Assembly (NCBI GenBank): GCA_029856425.1
Contig: JAHQWZ010000104.1
Span: 1 to 6,639 of the forward strand
Origin: Candidatus Thorarchaeota archaeon
GTDB lineage: Archaea; Asgardarchaeota; Thorarchaeia; Thorarchaeales; Thorarchaeaceae
Length of the DNA stretch: 6,639 bases
Reading direction: 5' to 3'
The position numbers were made by a program, and so were the translations under genes. Every line of letters starts with the position of its first letter. Positions within the stretch are counted from its first letter, which is position 1. Shown one piece after another: positions 1 to 6,093 of the stretch. The notes beneath the pieces were generated by a model, which did no database searches, was not told the origin of the DNA, and saw only the letters and a program-made list of their open reading frames with translations.

Positions 1-355
1 TGCCTGAATTCTCCATTCTTTTCATCCAATTTTGAACACTCCCATGATTGAACTGAGAATCGCTCAGAAGCCAGAGATAACCACATTTTTCGAAAAGAAG
101 CTCATAACCAATATCATTCTGAACGTGCTCAAAGTACTTGATGGACGTATCAGTCAGCAACTGATTCGTTGAAGACGCAAACATGTTTCTGACAGCAGCT
201 GCGCTCATAGCGGTGTTCGCCTGGCCTGCCATTGCCATTCTATCCAGCAGCAAGATCTTCTTGTCTGGACTATTCTTCTGAAGATAATACGCCGCTGCAA
301 CTCCAATAACGCCTGCGCCCACTATAACAATGTCAAATGATTCCTCCGCTGACAC
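1..355 (-). CDS. FAD-dependent oxidoreductase (DAO family), 5' part only
   Basis: This is the N-terminal 118 residues of a flavoenzyme; the rest lies beyond the left edge. I translated it by hand from the GTG at 355. Residues 8-25 form a dinucleotide-binding fold start (DIVIVGAGVIGVAAAYYL, Gly13/Gly15/Gly18), and the second strand ends in an acidic residue (ILLLD, Asp38) expected to bind the FAD ribose. A Ser/Ala-rich stretch around 48-62 (TAMSAAAVRNMFASS) and a later GYLWLLS segment resemble D-amino-acid oxidase, sarcosine oxidase and D-proline dehydrogenase-like enzymes. The family oxidises the amine carbon of amino acids or N-methyl amino acids; the substrate cannot be told from this fragment. 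GTG 355 is chosen because a near-perfect GGAGGT lies 7 nt upstream; the TTG at 370 would place that site inside the gene. It follows the peptidase gene by 62 bp on the same strand, with no obvious terminator between. Confidence 0.85.
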   Translation of the reverse strand, partial: MSAEESFDIVIVGAGVIGVAAAYYLQKNSPDKKILLLDRMAMAGQANTAMSAAAVRNMFASSTNQLLTDTSIKYFEHVQNDIGYELLFEKCGYLWLLSDSQFNHGSVQNWMKRMENSG

Positions 356-362
356 TTCAGCT

Positions 363-368
363 ACCTCC
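363..368 (-). promoter_or_regulatory. Ribosome binding site of the FAD oxidoreductase
   Basis: On the minus strand this reads GGAGGT, 7 nt before the GTG at 355. It is the strongest Shine-Dalgarno match seen in the window and decides the start codon in favour of GTG 355 over TTG 370. Confidence 0.8.
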
Positions 369-417
369 AAGTTAGGCCGCGGTGGTTGTATGCGCGCCTA
401 AAACATTTTGCCCTCGG

Positions 418-1029
418 TCATTTGGGCAAATTGAGTATAATCGCTTTGATTGCATCGACAATGGATCCAAGTGGCATCGTTGCTAGATCGGGATTCTCCT
501 TTTCGATTGCTTGTTCTGGAAGAGGAGGTAGGTGAATGAAGGTCGCTAATAGATTCAGTTCATTATTACTAATCCACTCCATGACCTTGTAGATAAGCCA
601 GTTGCATCCATATACACCTGCATGGTAGCTAACAAACGCTGGAATATCCTGCTCCTCAACTGCCCTAACCAAGGGATGTGGATCCAAATTGGTGAAATAT
701 GCTGGGGGCCCTTGGTCGGAAATCACATCTGTTTCAGGGATGTTCTCATAGTTGTCTGGCTTCTTGATGCCCTGAGCGTTTATCGCCATTCTTTCGATTG
801 TTATTGCTGGTCTATTTGCCTGGCCTGTGCAAAGAAGAACGTCAGGGGAGTGGCCGTCTACTAGTTGTACCAGAATTGAGAACGCGTTATTGTAGTCTAA
901 TGGTAGAACCTCACCAGTAATCTCGTATTTGCCAATTATCTTACCATCGATAATTCTCGCTAGTTCAGCTGATGGATTGACTGAATATCCATCAAAAGGC
1001 TCAAAGCCTGTGATCAGAAGTTGCCTCAT
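418..1029 (-). CDS. pcp: Pyroglutamyl-peptidase I (pyrrolidone-carboxylate peptidase, family C15)
   Basis: A cytosolic cysteine peptidase of 203 residues, the usual length for the family, that removes N-terminal pyroglutamate from peptides. The N-terminus LLITGFEPFDGYSVNPS (4-20) is the family signature. The catalytic triad is visible: Glu79 in ITIERMAIN, Cys142 in YHAGVYGCN and His166 in FIHLPP, matching the Glu/Cys/His spacing of characterised enzymes (about E81/C144/H168). The segment DNYENIPETDVISDQGPPAYF (92-112) matches the conserved substrate-side loop. One variation is GQANRP (69-74), where the usual family text is close to GQAGGR; effect unknown. The start is ATG with only a weak GGTG 5 nt upstream. 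The gene sits between a LysE-type exporter (52 bp upstream) and an amino-acid oxidase-like gene (62 bp downstream), pointing to peptide and amino-acid turnover. Confidence 0.95.
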   Translation of the reverse strand: MRQLLITGFEPFDGYSVNPSAELARIIDGKIIGKYEITGEVLPLDYNNAFSILVQLVDGHSPDVLLCTGQANRPAITIERMAINAQGIKKPDNYENIPETDVISDQGPPAYFTNLDPHPLVRAVEEQDIPAFVSYHAGVYGCNWLIYKVMEWISNNELNLLATFIHLPPLPEQAIEKENPDLATMPLGSIVDAIKAIILNLPK

Positions 1030-1063
1030 CAGAACACCAGGAATGCATTATTCAAGCCGTCTA

Positions 1064-1074
1064 TTGAGTGCTGC
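1064..1074. repeat. Left arm of an 11-bp inverted repeat flanking the LysE gene
   Basis: TTGAGTGCTGC here is the exact reverse complement of GCAGCACTCAA at 1771-1781. The arm lies in the 52-bp gap just past the stop of the LysE-family gene and upstream of pcp. A few such 11-mer matches are expected by chance in a window of this size, so significance rests only on the placement around a single gene. Confidence 0.4.
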
Positions 1075-1081
1075 GTATTGA

Positions 1082-1747
1082 CTAAATTGGAGTTAATGCC
1101 TGAATAATGAACCATGCCCCAAGCACTATCTGAAATATCCCAATCCCTACATTAATCCAGTTGATATCTCCAGCAGTAGCTCTTCTAGATGCTTCATTAG
1201 AGCCAACGGTCAGAAAGGCACCAAAAAGAAAGTCGGTAGAAATGTGTGTGAAGTAGAGGAGGACACCAGCGAGAAAAACTGTACCCACTCCAACCTGCAG
1301 CTCAGCCACTAATATTGTTACATTCGCCAGTCCGATACCAAACCACCAAAGAAGGAAGTAAGGGCTAAGGATGCTGACAATTGCACCTTGAGTTGTCGCT
1401 TCCACAAGCGTGGCGATACTTGTTTCAGAAGATAGCTCTTCTCGCTCATCCTGAGTAATATGCTTGTAGTCTTTGAGCGCAAGGAACCCAAATCCAATAA
1501 TGACTACTCCTCCAAAGCCAATCAATATGTCAACAGTGAACGGATCTAGTGTGAGTGCTTGAACACTCAGTATGATGGCTGCAAGTATTCCAAGTTCTAC
1601 AACTGCATGACCCAGCATAGGAAGTATTCCATGAAGCCTATCCCTGCGACTGGCTTGCATGACAACTGCAGCAGATAGTGGGCCAGGAGCCAATGCTCCT
1701 GTCAGAGAAAGGCCAAACCAAATGGCAAGGATCTCGATTACTCCCAT
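1082..1747 (-). CDS. LysE-family amino-acid exporter
   Basis: A 221-residue hydrophobic inner-membrane protein with about six predicted membrane segments (roughly 3-30, 42-63, 70-92, 120-143, 148-172, 198-218). Family marks are the early APGPLSAAVV (20-29), GHAVVELGIL (46-55), the polar cytoplasmic loop around 94-110, SPYFLLWWFGIGL (128-140) and the HISTDFLFG segment (168-176), which match archaeal LysE/RhtB-type proteins. The family exports amino acids such as lysine, arginine, homoserine or threonine by secondary transport; the substrate is not readable here. ATG 1747 is the first start after an in-frame TGA two codons upstream; the ribosome site is weak. It heads a minus-strand run with pcp and the flavoenzyme, and it is divergent from the DUF389 gene across a 174-bp region rich in palindromes. 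Confidence 0.9.
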   Translation of the reverse strand: MGVIEILAIWFGLSLTGALAPGPLSAAVVMQASRRDRLHGILPMLGHAVVELGILAAIILSVQALTLDPFTVDILIGFGGVVIIGFGFLALKDYKHITQDEREELSSETSIATLVEATTQGAIVSILSPYFLLWWFGIGLANVTILVAELQVGVGTVFLAGVLLYFTHISTDFLFGAFLTVGSNEASRRATAGDINWINVGIGIFQIVLGAWFIIQALTPI

Positions 1748-1770
1748 GTGTCATCAAGAATTCAGCGATT

Positions 1771-1781
1771 GCAGCACTCAA
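1771..1781. repeat. Right arm of the 11-bp inverted repeat flanking the LysE gene
   Basis: GCAGCACTCAA, the exact reverse complement of the sequence at 1064-1074. It lies 23 bp upstream of the LysE-family start codon, within the likely 5' untranslated or promoter-proximal region. Confidence 0.4.
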
Positions 1782-1818
1782 AAAAGTAATGCTATAGCTC
1801 TGGGCATAGCTGAGGACT

Positions 1819-1832
1819 ATACCCCGGTGTAT
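1819..1832. promoter_or_regulatory. Operator-like palindrome in the divergent region
   Basis: ATACCCC followed directly by GGTGTAT pairs at six of seven positions, with dyad centre between 1825 and 1826. It stands two bases left of the larger palindrome at 1835-1858, near the middle of the region between the divergent LysE and DUF389 genes. That is a natural place for a repressor or activator site; no known regulator consensus is claimed. Confidence 0.4.
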
Positions 1833-1834
1833 CA

Positions 1835-1858
1835 CCTGTATTACAGACATTATACAGG
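1835..1858. promoter_or_regulatory. Nested palindrome, probable operator
   Basis: Outer arms CCTGTAT (1835-1841) and ATACAGG (1852-1858) are perfect inverted repeats separated by 10 bp. Inside, CTGTA-T-TACAG (1836-1846) is itself a perfect 11-bp palindrome, and TACAG recurs at 1842 and 1853, one helical turn (11 bp) apart. Three half-sites of the same five-base word in 24 bp strongly suggest a protein-binding site. The right arm overlaps the TATA-like ATTATACA, so binding could block transcription of the DUF389 gene, the LysE gene or both. Confidence 0.55.
1849..1856 (+). promoter_or_regulatory. Candidate TATA box for the DUF389 gene
   Basis: ATTATACA lies about 70 bp before the GTG start. 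An archaeal start site about 25 nt downstream would fall near 1878, leaving a leader of roughly 44 nt. The reverse complement (TGTATAAT) is also TATA-like and could serve the LysE gene. No clear BRE element is seen, so this is tentative. Confidence 0.35.
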
Positions 1859-1921
1859 CGTTTCTAGAAAGCCTTAAGAGCGTCTTCAACGGAACCGATG
1901 CAATCTCGGAGCTGCACGTAA

Positions 1922-3073
1922 GTGAAACAAGTCCAGATAGTAGTACCCTTCGAGAAGACCGAAGCGGTTTACGACTTTCTTCTTGATGTTCTCATGGTTA
2001 AAAACATCATGAAGTTCACATCCGACAATGCCCATCTACTCACATTTAGGATTCCAGACGATGCTGCACTAGAAACTATGGAGAAACTCAAATCTCGTGG
2101 AGTTGGAGTAGAATATGGCTTCATTGACATACTCGACCTAAAGGCATCTCTTCCACGGGAGAGTGAAGAAGTCCGAGAGGGAAGAATGCAAAGAGAGGCC
2201 ACTCTTGCTGTTGAAGAGATCTACGAGAATGTGAAATCCCATGCATCTCTTAGCTTCGATTTCCTTGCCTTCACTATCTTTGCAGCCGCAATGGCGGGAT
2301 TAGGACTTATTCTCAACAACGTAACAATAATCGTTGCTTCAATGCTTCTATCTCCACTTATGGGCCCTATGCTTGGAGTCGCCTTGGGCTATGTGGTTCA
2401 AGACCGCAACCTGTTCGTGAAGGGCACAATCAACGAGCTTATTTCATTAGGCTTATCTCTTGCAATTGGAGTCATTCTTGCCCTAATCCTGGCTGTGGCA
2501 AGTCCAAACTTCATGACACTCATAGAGGCTGATGTTTCTGAAGGAATCTACACTGAAATCACAAGACGTGGAGGAGTGCCAATCGCTCTCCCGTTCTCTC
2601 CTTGGGATATCGGGGTTGCCATATTCTCAGGCGCTGCTGTAGCAATATCGGTTACTAAAGGCGATATGTCCTCACTTGTAGGAGTTGCTATCTCAGCTGC
2701 TTTGATGCCGCCAGCAGTAAATGCAGCACTCATGATTGTCCTTGGTGCACTCACAGCATCTTCTGTTGGAGTGACTATAGGAGTCAATTCTTTCCTGCTA
2801 CTTGGAATGAACATTATTCTTATCGACGTATTTGCCATCGTGATGTTTAGAATCAAGAGATTAACCCCCATGGCCGACAAGTCGGCAACGTGGAGAGCGG
2901 TGACCAAGTTCCGACAGACCCGCTCTGAGAGTCTCTATCACATTGCAAATGAAGAATCAATAAGCAAACCAGCTTCGCCGGAACCAGTTGCAGCAACCTT
3001 TACGCCTGCATCAGCTGTGACCGCCAAACCGGATGAATCAGCTGATGACTCGGATACTTCTAAAGGATCATAA
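1922..3073 (+). CDS. DUF389 family membrane protein
   Basis: A 383-residue integral membrane protein of the DUF389 family (TIGR00341-type), whose biochemical role is not established. Residues 1-75 form a soluble alpha/beta domain typical of the family N-terminus (KQVQIVVPFEKTEAVYDFLL). A charged linker (76-105) leads to the membrane core: segments near 112-133, 135-158 (with the family motif ASMLLSPLMGPMLG, 139-152), 172-194, 229-246, 250-280 (VAISAALMPPAVNAAL) and 283-310. The last 45 residues are a Pro/Ala/Thr then Asp/Ser-rich tail, probably disordered. GTG 1922 is the first start after an in-frame TAA immediately before it; GGAG lies 10 nt upstream. It is divergent from the LysE operon, and a 90-residue gene follows 77 bp downstream on the same strand. 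Confidence 0.92.
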   Translation: MKQVQIVVPFEKTEAVYDFLLDVLMVKNIMKFTSDNAHLLTFRIPDDAALETMEKLKSRGVGVEYGFIDILDLKASLPRESEEVREGRMQREATLAVEEIYENVKSHASLSFDFLAFTIFAAAMAGLGLILNNVTIIVASMLLSPLMGPMLGVALGYVVQDRNLFVKGTINELISLGLSLAIGVILALILAVASPNFMTLIEADVSEGIYTEITRRGGVPIALPFSPWDIGVAIFSGAAVAISVTKGDMSSLVGVAISAALMPPAVNAALMIVLGALTASSVGVTIGVNSFLLLGMNIILIDVFAIVMFRIKRLTPMADKSATWRAVTKFRQTRSESLYHIANEESISKPASPEPVAATFTPASAVTAKPDESADDSDTSKGS

Positions 3074-3075
3074 GC

Positions 3076-3093
3076 ATTGGGTAAGCACCCAGT
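3076..3093 (+). terminator. Small hairpin after the DUF389 stop codon
   Basis: ATTGGGT and ACCCAGT can pair as a 7-bp stem (one G-U pair) around an AAGC loop, starting 3 nt after the stop. There is no T-run directly after it, so it may be an RNA 3'-end structure rather than a true terminator. Confidence 0.35.
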
Positions 3094-3150
3094 AATACAT
3101 ACCTTCTTAGAATGTTTACCAAGGTTAACTTCTGATTGGAGTTTTGAGAG

Positions 3151-3423
3151 TTGAGCATCGGTAAGGGATCTAAGAACAAGCTATTCAAGGGTCTAACGGA
3201 GCATGATGTGCTCACATTCGAAGAGGAGAAAATGCGTTATCAGCGAAGAATGGGGAGAAAAGTCACCGATCTCGAGTTCCTGCGACATCTATTGATGACT
3301 GCCTCTAGGCCCCTGATCTCAGTCAAAGAAGGAGTATCTGATGGGTATCTTGCAGGGAGTCGTCCCATCTATGACAAGAATGAGACTCTACTTGAACGAT
3401 ATCGAGGGCAGGCTAAAGAGTAA
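3151..3423 (+). CDS. Small basic protein of unknown function
   Basis: A 90-residue, Lys/Arg-rich reading frame that I do not recognise. The N-terminus (SIGKGSKNKLFKGL) is basic. Residues 23-50 (FEEEKMRYQRRMGRKVTDLEFLRHLLM) look like one or two amphipathic helices with a turn at MGRKVTD, a pattern seen in small DNA-binding proteins such as ribbon-helix-helix or short helix-turn-helix types, but no family can be named. There is no signal peptide or membrane segment. TTG 3151 directly follows an in-frame TGA and has GGAG 9 nt upstream (3138-3141), which supports it; the next ATG is at codon 28. It lies 77 bp after the DUF389 gene on the same strand and converges on the TPR gene with 54 bp between stops. 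A TATA-like TAATACAT at 3093-3100 could give it its own promoter. Confidence 0.65.
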   Translation: MSIGKGSKNKLFKGLTEHDVLTFEEEKMRYQRRMGRKVTDLEFLRHLLMTASRPLISVKEGVSDGYLAGSRPIYDKNETLLERYRGQAKE

Positions 3424-3472
3424 GCTATCTCGGGATAACTGTGAATCTCTATGGAATGGGAATCATAGCTTA
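3421..3472. repeat. 8-bp inverted repeat abutting two convergent stop codons
   Basis: TAAGCTAT (3421-3428) and ATAGCTTA (3465-3472) are perfect reverse complements 36 bp apart. The left arm begins with the stop codon of the small plus-strand gene, and the right arm ends 5 bp before the TPR stop codon. It could form an RNA stem at the 3' end of both convergent transcripts; with no T-run and a long loop, function as a terminator is only a possibility. Confidence 0.35.
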
Positions 3473-3477
3473 TGCCA

Positions 3478-5061
3478 TTATTGTCCATAGAACCGTGCAA
3501 GAAATTCCTTGAAGTAGGGACATAGACTGCCCATCCAGAATAAATTACCAAAGCACTCCTTTGCTAATGCCTTGCGTTCAACTCGGCACTCGAAGTTGCG
3601 CTCCCCATCAAAGAACGCACAGAGATCACTTTCCATACTTGAATCTTCGTAAATCTTTCTCCTGACCTCCCTCATCAGATTGGAGTCACTTGAGCTCAGC
3701 CATTCCGCTGACTTGCCCATTAACTCTTCAACCGACTTAACGATATCAGGATCAGGTTCCACTTCCTGTGCCCATTGAGTCACTAGAACACTTACATCGG
3801 CGTTGAAGGCAGATAGGGGCCATCCAATTTCATCAGAAACTTCTCTTGCGCGCTTGTAGAATGCAATTGCATCATCGAACTCCCCTGTTAGGAAATGTGC
3901 GTCTGCAGTTAAGAAAAGCGCCAAGACCAGAAAGGACTTCATCCCAGCATCCTCAGCGAGTTTGATGGATCGTTCATAAAGGTCTGAGGCCGCTCCCATG
4001 TTGCCTTTCCGAAGCTCGACATCTCCCAAATTGGCCGTTGCTGTTGCGATTCCTATGATGTATTCTGCTTCCTGGCTTATCTCCAGAGCTCGTCTGTTGT
4101 AGGTTTCCATTTGGTCGATTTGACCAAGCGTTCTGTCTATCTCGCCCACGTTGATCAGTGTCTTGGCTAATCCAACTTGGTTGTTTAGTTGTTGCTGAAT
4201 AATGAGGAGCTCTTCAAACGTGTCACGAGCATCCTGCAATTGCCCTATGTTCAGCAGCATGACCCCTTCGGTATTCTTGGCATCAGCCAAACCCTGCTGA
4301 TACCCCATGTTCTCGTATTTGTTGATGGCCACTGCAATAAGTGTCTTGACACGGTCATATTCGTGCCTGTCAACAAGTATTCGACCGCGGATGAAGGTTA
4401 TGTCAGTCAGCGCTAATTGATGATTCAAGTGCCTCGCTGTATCTTCAGCGGAGTCAAGGCGAATGAACGCCTCTTCCCATGAGATTGATCTACTCGCGAT
4501 ATAAGCGTGGATAATTCTTGCTCTCAGCAGAGCTGCTTGGACATTTGCTCTAATCTCTTGATTCTTAGCTGAATCCTTTGTGACTTTCTCAATGCTCTCA
4601 GTAGCAACCTCTGTAGCATGATCAGTATACCCCAAATCAATCAGAACTGCAGCAAGCTCTCCGGAAAGTTCGGCGAACACGATATAGTCTTTTGACTGCC
4701 AAGCTTGGTTTGTGATGTTTCTAAGGTTGTTCAACCATCTTGGATCCAAGCTCTGCCTACAATATGCAGCGGCGGCATATCCCTTACATGCAAGATTCGT
4801 AGTTCCTCGAGCAAGTACTTGATTGAACCCATATTTGCCTCGCAAGAAACTAGCCTTTGCACACATAGCTAAGAAGGCATCACTGCGGTTTCTCCATTCT
4901 CCACTGCCTACAAATTCAAGGAGCACATCAGTGAACTGCTTAAAGGGGTCCTTGTCAGTTCTGCGTTCCGCTGTCATTCGGCTTTCGAGCTGTTCTATCT
5001 CAGAGGGCTCCAAGCCCTTCGAATACATCATGAATTCGGGTATGATTGGATTCTCTGTCAA
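3478..5061 (-). CDS. TPR-repeat protein with a four-cysteine C-terminal tail
   Basis: A 527-residue, probably cytosolic helical-repeat protein without signal peptide or membrane segments. At least four tetratricopeptide repeats of about 40 residues are clear at 256-293, 295-333, 334-373 and 374-413 (for example NLGDVELRKGNMGAASDLYERSIKLAEDAG, with the Gly/Ala positions of TPR helix pairs); residues 85-250 look like more degenerate repeats. TPR proteins act as scaffolds binding other proteins. The last 50 residues hold Cys481, Cys492, Cys503 and Cys514, each exactly 11 apart, ending CPYFKEFLARFYGQ; this may bind zinc or another metal. The start is TTG 5061, the first start after an in-frame TGA, with GGTGA 10 nt upstream; ATG at codons 11-12 is an alternative with a poorer site. 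It follows two receiver-domain genes by 143 bp on the same strand, hinting at a shared signalling role. Confidence 0.88.
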   Translation of the reverse strand: MTENPIIPEFMMYSKGLEPSEIEQLESRMTAERRTDKDPFKQFTDVLLEFVGSGEWRNRSDAFLAMCAKASFLRGKYGFNQVLARGTTNLACKGYAAAAYCRQSLDPRWLNNLRNITNQAWQSKDYIVFAELSGELAAVLIDLGYTDHATEVATESIEKVTKDSAKNQEIRANVQAALLRARIIHAYIASRSISWEEAFIRLDSAEDTARHLNHQLALTDITFIRGRILVDRHEYDRVKTLIAVAINKYENMGYQQGLADAKNTEGVMLLNIGQLQDARDTFEELLIIQQQLNNQVGLAKTLINVGEIDRTLGQIDQMETYNRRALEISQEAEYIIGIATATANLGDVELRKGNMGAASDLYERSIKLAEDAGMKSFLVLALFLTADAHFLTGEFDDAIAFYKRAREVSDEIGWPLSAFNADVSVLVTQWAQEVEPDPDIVKSVEELMGKSAEWLSSSDSNLMREVRRKIYEDSSMESDLCAFFDGERNFECRVERKALAKECFGNLFWMGSLCPYFKEFLARFYGQ

Positions 5062-5180
5062 TGTTTCTCGTTCACCGCTTCAAAGCAAAGGTTCCCTAGG
5101 GGTTTACTTCTGAAAGGCCTAACAGACCTTGTCAAAAGACTTCTACGAAAATTGTCCGCGGAGTTTTCAAAGGATTGACT

Positions 5181-5192
5181 CATTTTTATTTC
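5181..5192 (-). promoter_or_regulatory. Candidate promoter element for the TPR gene
   Basis: On the minus strand this reads GAAATAAAAATG, a purine-rich lead followed by an AT stretch in the manner of an archaeal BRE-TATA pair. A start site about 25 nt downstream would leave a leader near 95 nt. It lies in the 143-bp gap after the second receiver gene, so the TPR gene may be transcribed separately. No other gene or strong structure is seen in 5062-5204 apart from a CCCTAGGG palindrome at 5094-5101. Confidence 0.35.
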
Positions 5193-5204
5193 ATCCTATG
5201 ATGC

Positions 5205-5633
5205 TTAAGCAGAGGCCCGAAGCCTCCTGTCTGGCACCACCTTTCTTATCAAATCAACCAAATCATACATACTAAACGGCTTTTGTAGATATGCCCGTGC
5301 GCCTGCTGCTAGTATGGTTTCTGTATACCCCTCAACGAGGTCAGATATCGCTATTATAGAGATCGATGGGTCAATGTCCAATAGGTCTTCGACAACTCGA
5401 ATATTCTCTTCATTAGATAGCTCTAGATCCAAGATTACAATGTCAGGTTTCTTCTTAATGCAGGAGTCGAAAAGATCAGCTCGAGTAGTGACTTCGTCGA
5501 TGACCGAGAAACCTGCATCCTCAATTGCCATTTTCAATAGCACTCTAAGAAATGGAACATCGCCTCCAATTATCACATTTGGAGCGGAGTCTGCATTCAA
5601 CACCTGAAACAGCCCCCTGCAATCAAATGGCAA
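5205..5633 (-). CDS. Stand-alone receiver-domain protein with altered acidic pocket (RR1)
   Basis: A 142-residue protein consisting of one CheY-like receiver domain (about 18-134) and no output domain. Phosphoacceptor Asp69 (PDIVILD), the Thr/Ser switch Ser97 (IIAIS) and Lys118 (YLQKPF) are in place. The paired acidic residues at the end of strand 1 are not: the text IIGGDVPFLR (21-30) aligns with the archaeal form IIADDVPF, so one Asp is Gly24 and only Asp25 remains. The usual MP after the phosphoacceptor is also absent (LELSNEEN). Weaker Mg2+ binding or altered phosphorylation is an inference. The TTG at 5633 has GAGGT 12 nt upstream, overlapping the stop of the preceding receiver gene; GTG 5603 (codon 11, AGGGGG 9 nt upstream) would give 132 residues and starts closer to the domain. 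It is 15 bp downstream of the canonical receiver gene and almost certainly cotranscribed with it. Confidence 0.87.
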   Translation of the reverse strand: MPFDCRGLFQVLNADSAPNVIIGGDVPFLRVLLKMAIEDAGFSVIDEVTTRADLFDSCIKKKPDIVILDLELSNEENIRVVEDLLDIDPSISIIAISDLVEGYTETILAAGARAYLQKPFSMYDLVDLIRKVVPDRRLRASA

Positions 5634-5648
5634 CTCACGATTCGAACC

Positions 5649-6011
5649 TCAGTCGGAAGCCGCTTTCTCAACAAGGTCTAGCATGTGACGAATTGTGACC
5701 GGTTTCAAACCAAACGAGCGTGCTCCTCCGTTCAACGCCTGGTCACGTACATTGGCATCCGCACTGATGAATACAATCTTTGCACCTGGCTCGATATCAA
5801 GCATCTCTTTCATTGCCTCTAAACCATCTTTGTTGGGCATTCTGTGGTCTAGAATGATTACTTCAGGTTTAGGATTCATATCTATATACTTCTTAACAGC
5901 CTCTTCACCATCGAATGCGTCTGCGATTACTTGATGTCCTTTTATCGCAAAGACGTCCTTGTAGAGCCTATGCAGAATGGCTTCGTCGTCGATTATGAAT
6001 ATGCTGACCAT
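5649..6011 (-). CDS. CheY-like stand-alone response regulator (RR2)
   Basis: A 120-residue protein made up entirely of one receiver domain. All active-site residues are present: Asp8-Asp9 (FIIDDE), phosphoacceptor Asp55 (VIILDHRMPNKDG), Ser83 (VFISAD) and Lys103 (GLKP). It should accept a phosphoryl group from a histidine kinase and pass the signal on by protein contact, since there is no DNA-binding or enzyme domain. It resembles the single-domain regulators that are numerous in archaea; LHRLYKDVFAIKGHQVIADAFDGEEAV is typical of that style. A chemotaxis role is not implied, as no che or flagellar genes are near. ATG 6011 has AGGTAGG about 10 nt upstream. It is the first gene of a minus-strand set with RR1 and, after a gap, the TPR protein; its kinase is not in this window. 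Confidence 0.95.
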   Translation of the reverse strand: MVSIFIIDDEAILHRLYKDVFAIKGHQVIADAFDGEEAVKKYIDMNPKPEVIILDHRMPNKDGLEAMKEMLDIEPGAKIVFISADANVRDQALNGGARSFGLKPVTIRHMLDLVEKAASD

Positions 6012-6093
6012 TGTGCTTGTGCCTACCTTTCGATGTCTTGAATCTCCAGTACCGCGTCCCTGCCTCTCGATTCATCAGGTACAGGGCTAATTC

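Noticed and set aside
622..864. Plus-strand 80-residue frame opposite pcp
   Set aside because: It lies wholly antisense to a pcp gene whose catalytic residues are all present, and its Cys/Trp-rich translation is not protein-like.
1638..1889. Minus-strand 83-residue frame overlapping the LysE start
   Set aside because: It shares most of its length with the LysE coding region in another frame and with the palindromic promoter; no domain is visible.
2548..2907. Minus-strand 119-residue frame inside the DUF389 gene
   Set aside because: It is antisense to conserved membrane segments of DUF389; the Thr/Ser/Ala-rich translation is the usual shadow of a hydrophobic coding strand.
5205..6011. A chemotaxis cluster based on CheY-like proteins
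   Set aside because: No cheA, cheB, cheW, methyl-accepting or archaellum genes are in the window; single-domain receivers serve many other pathways in archaea.
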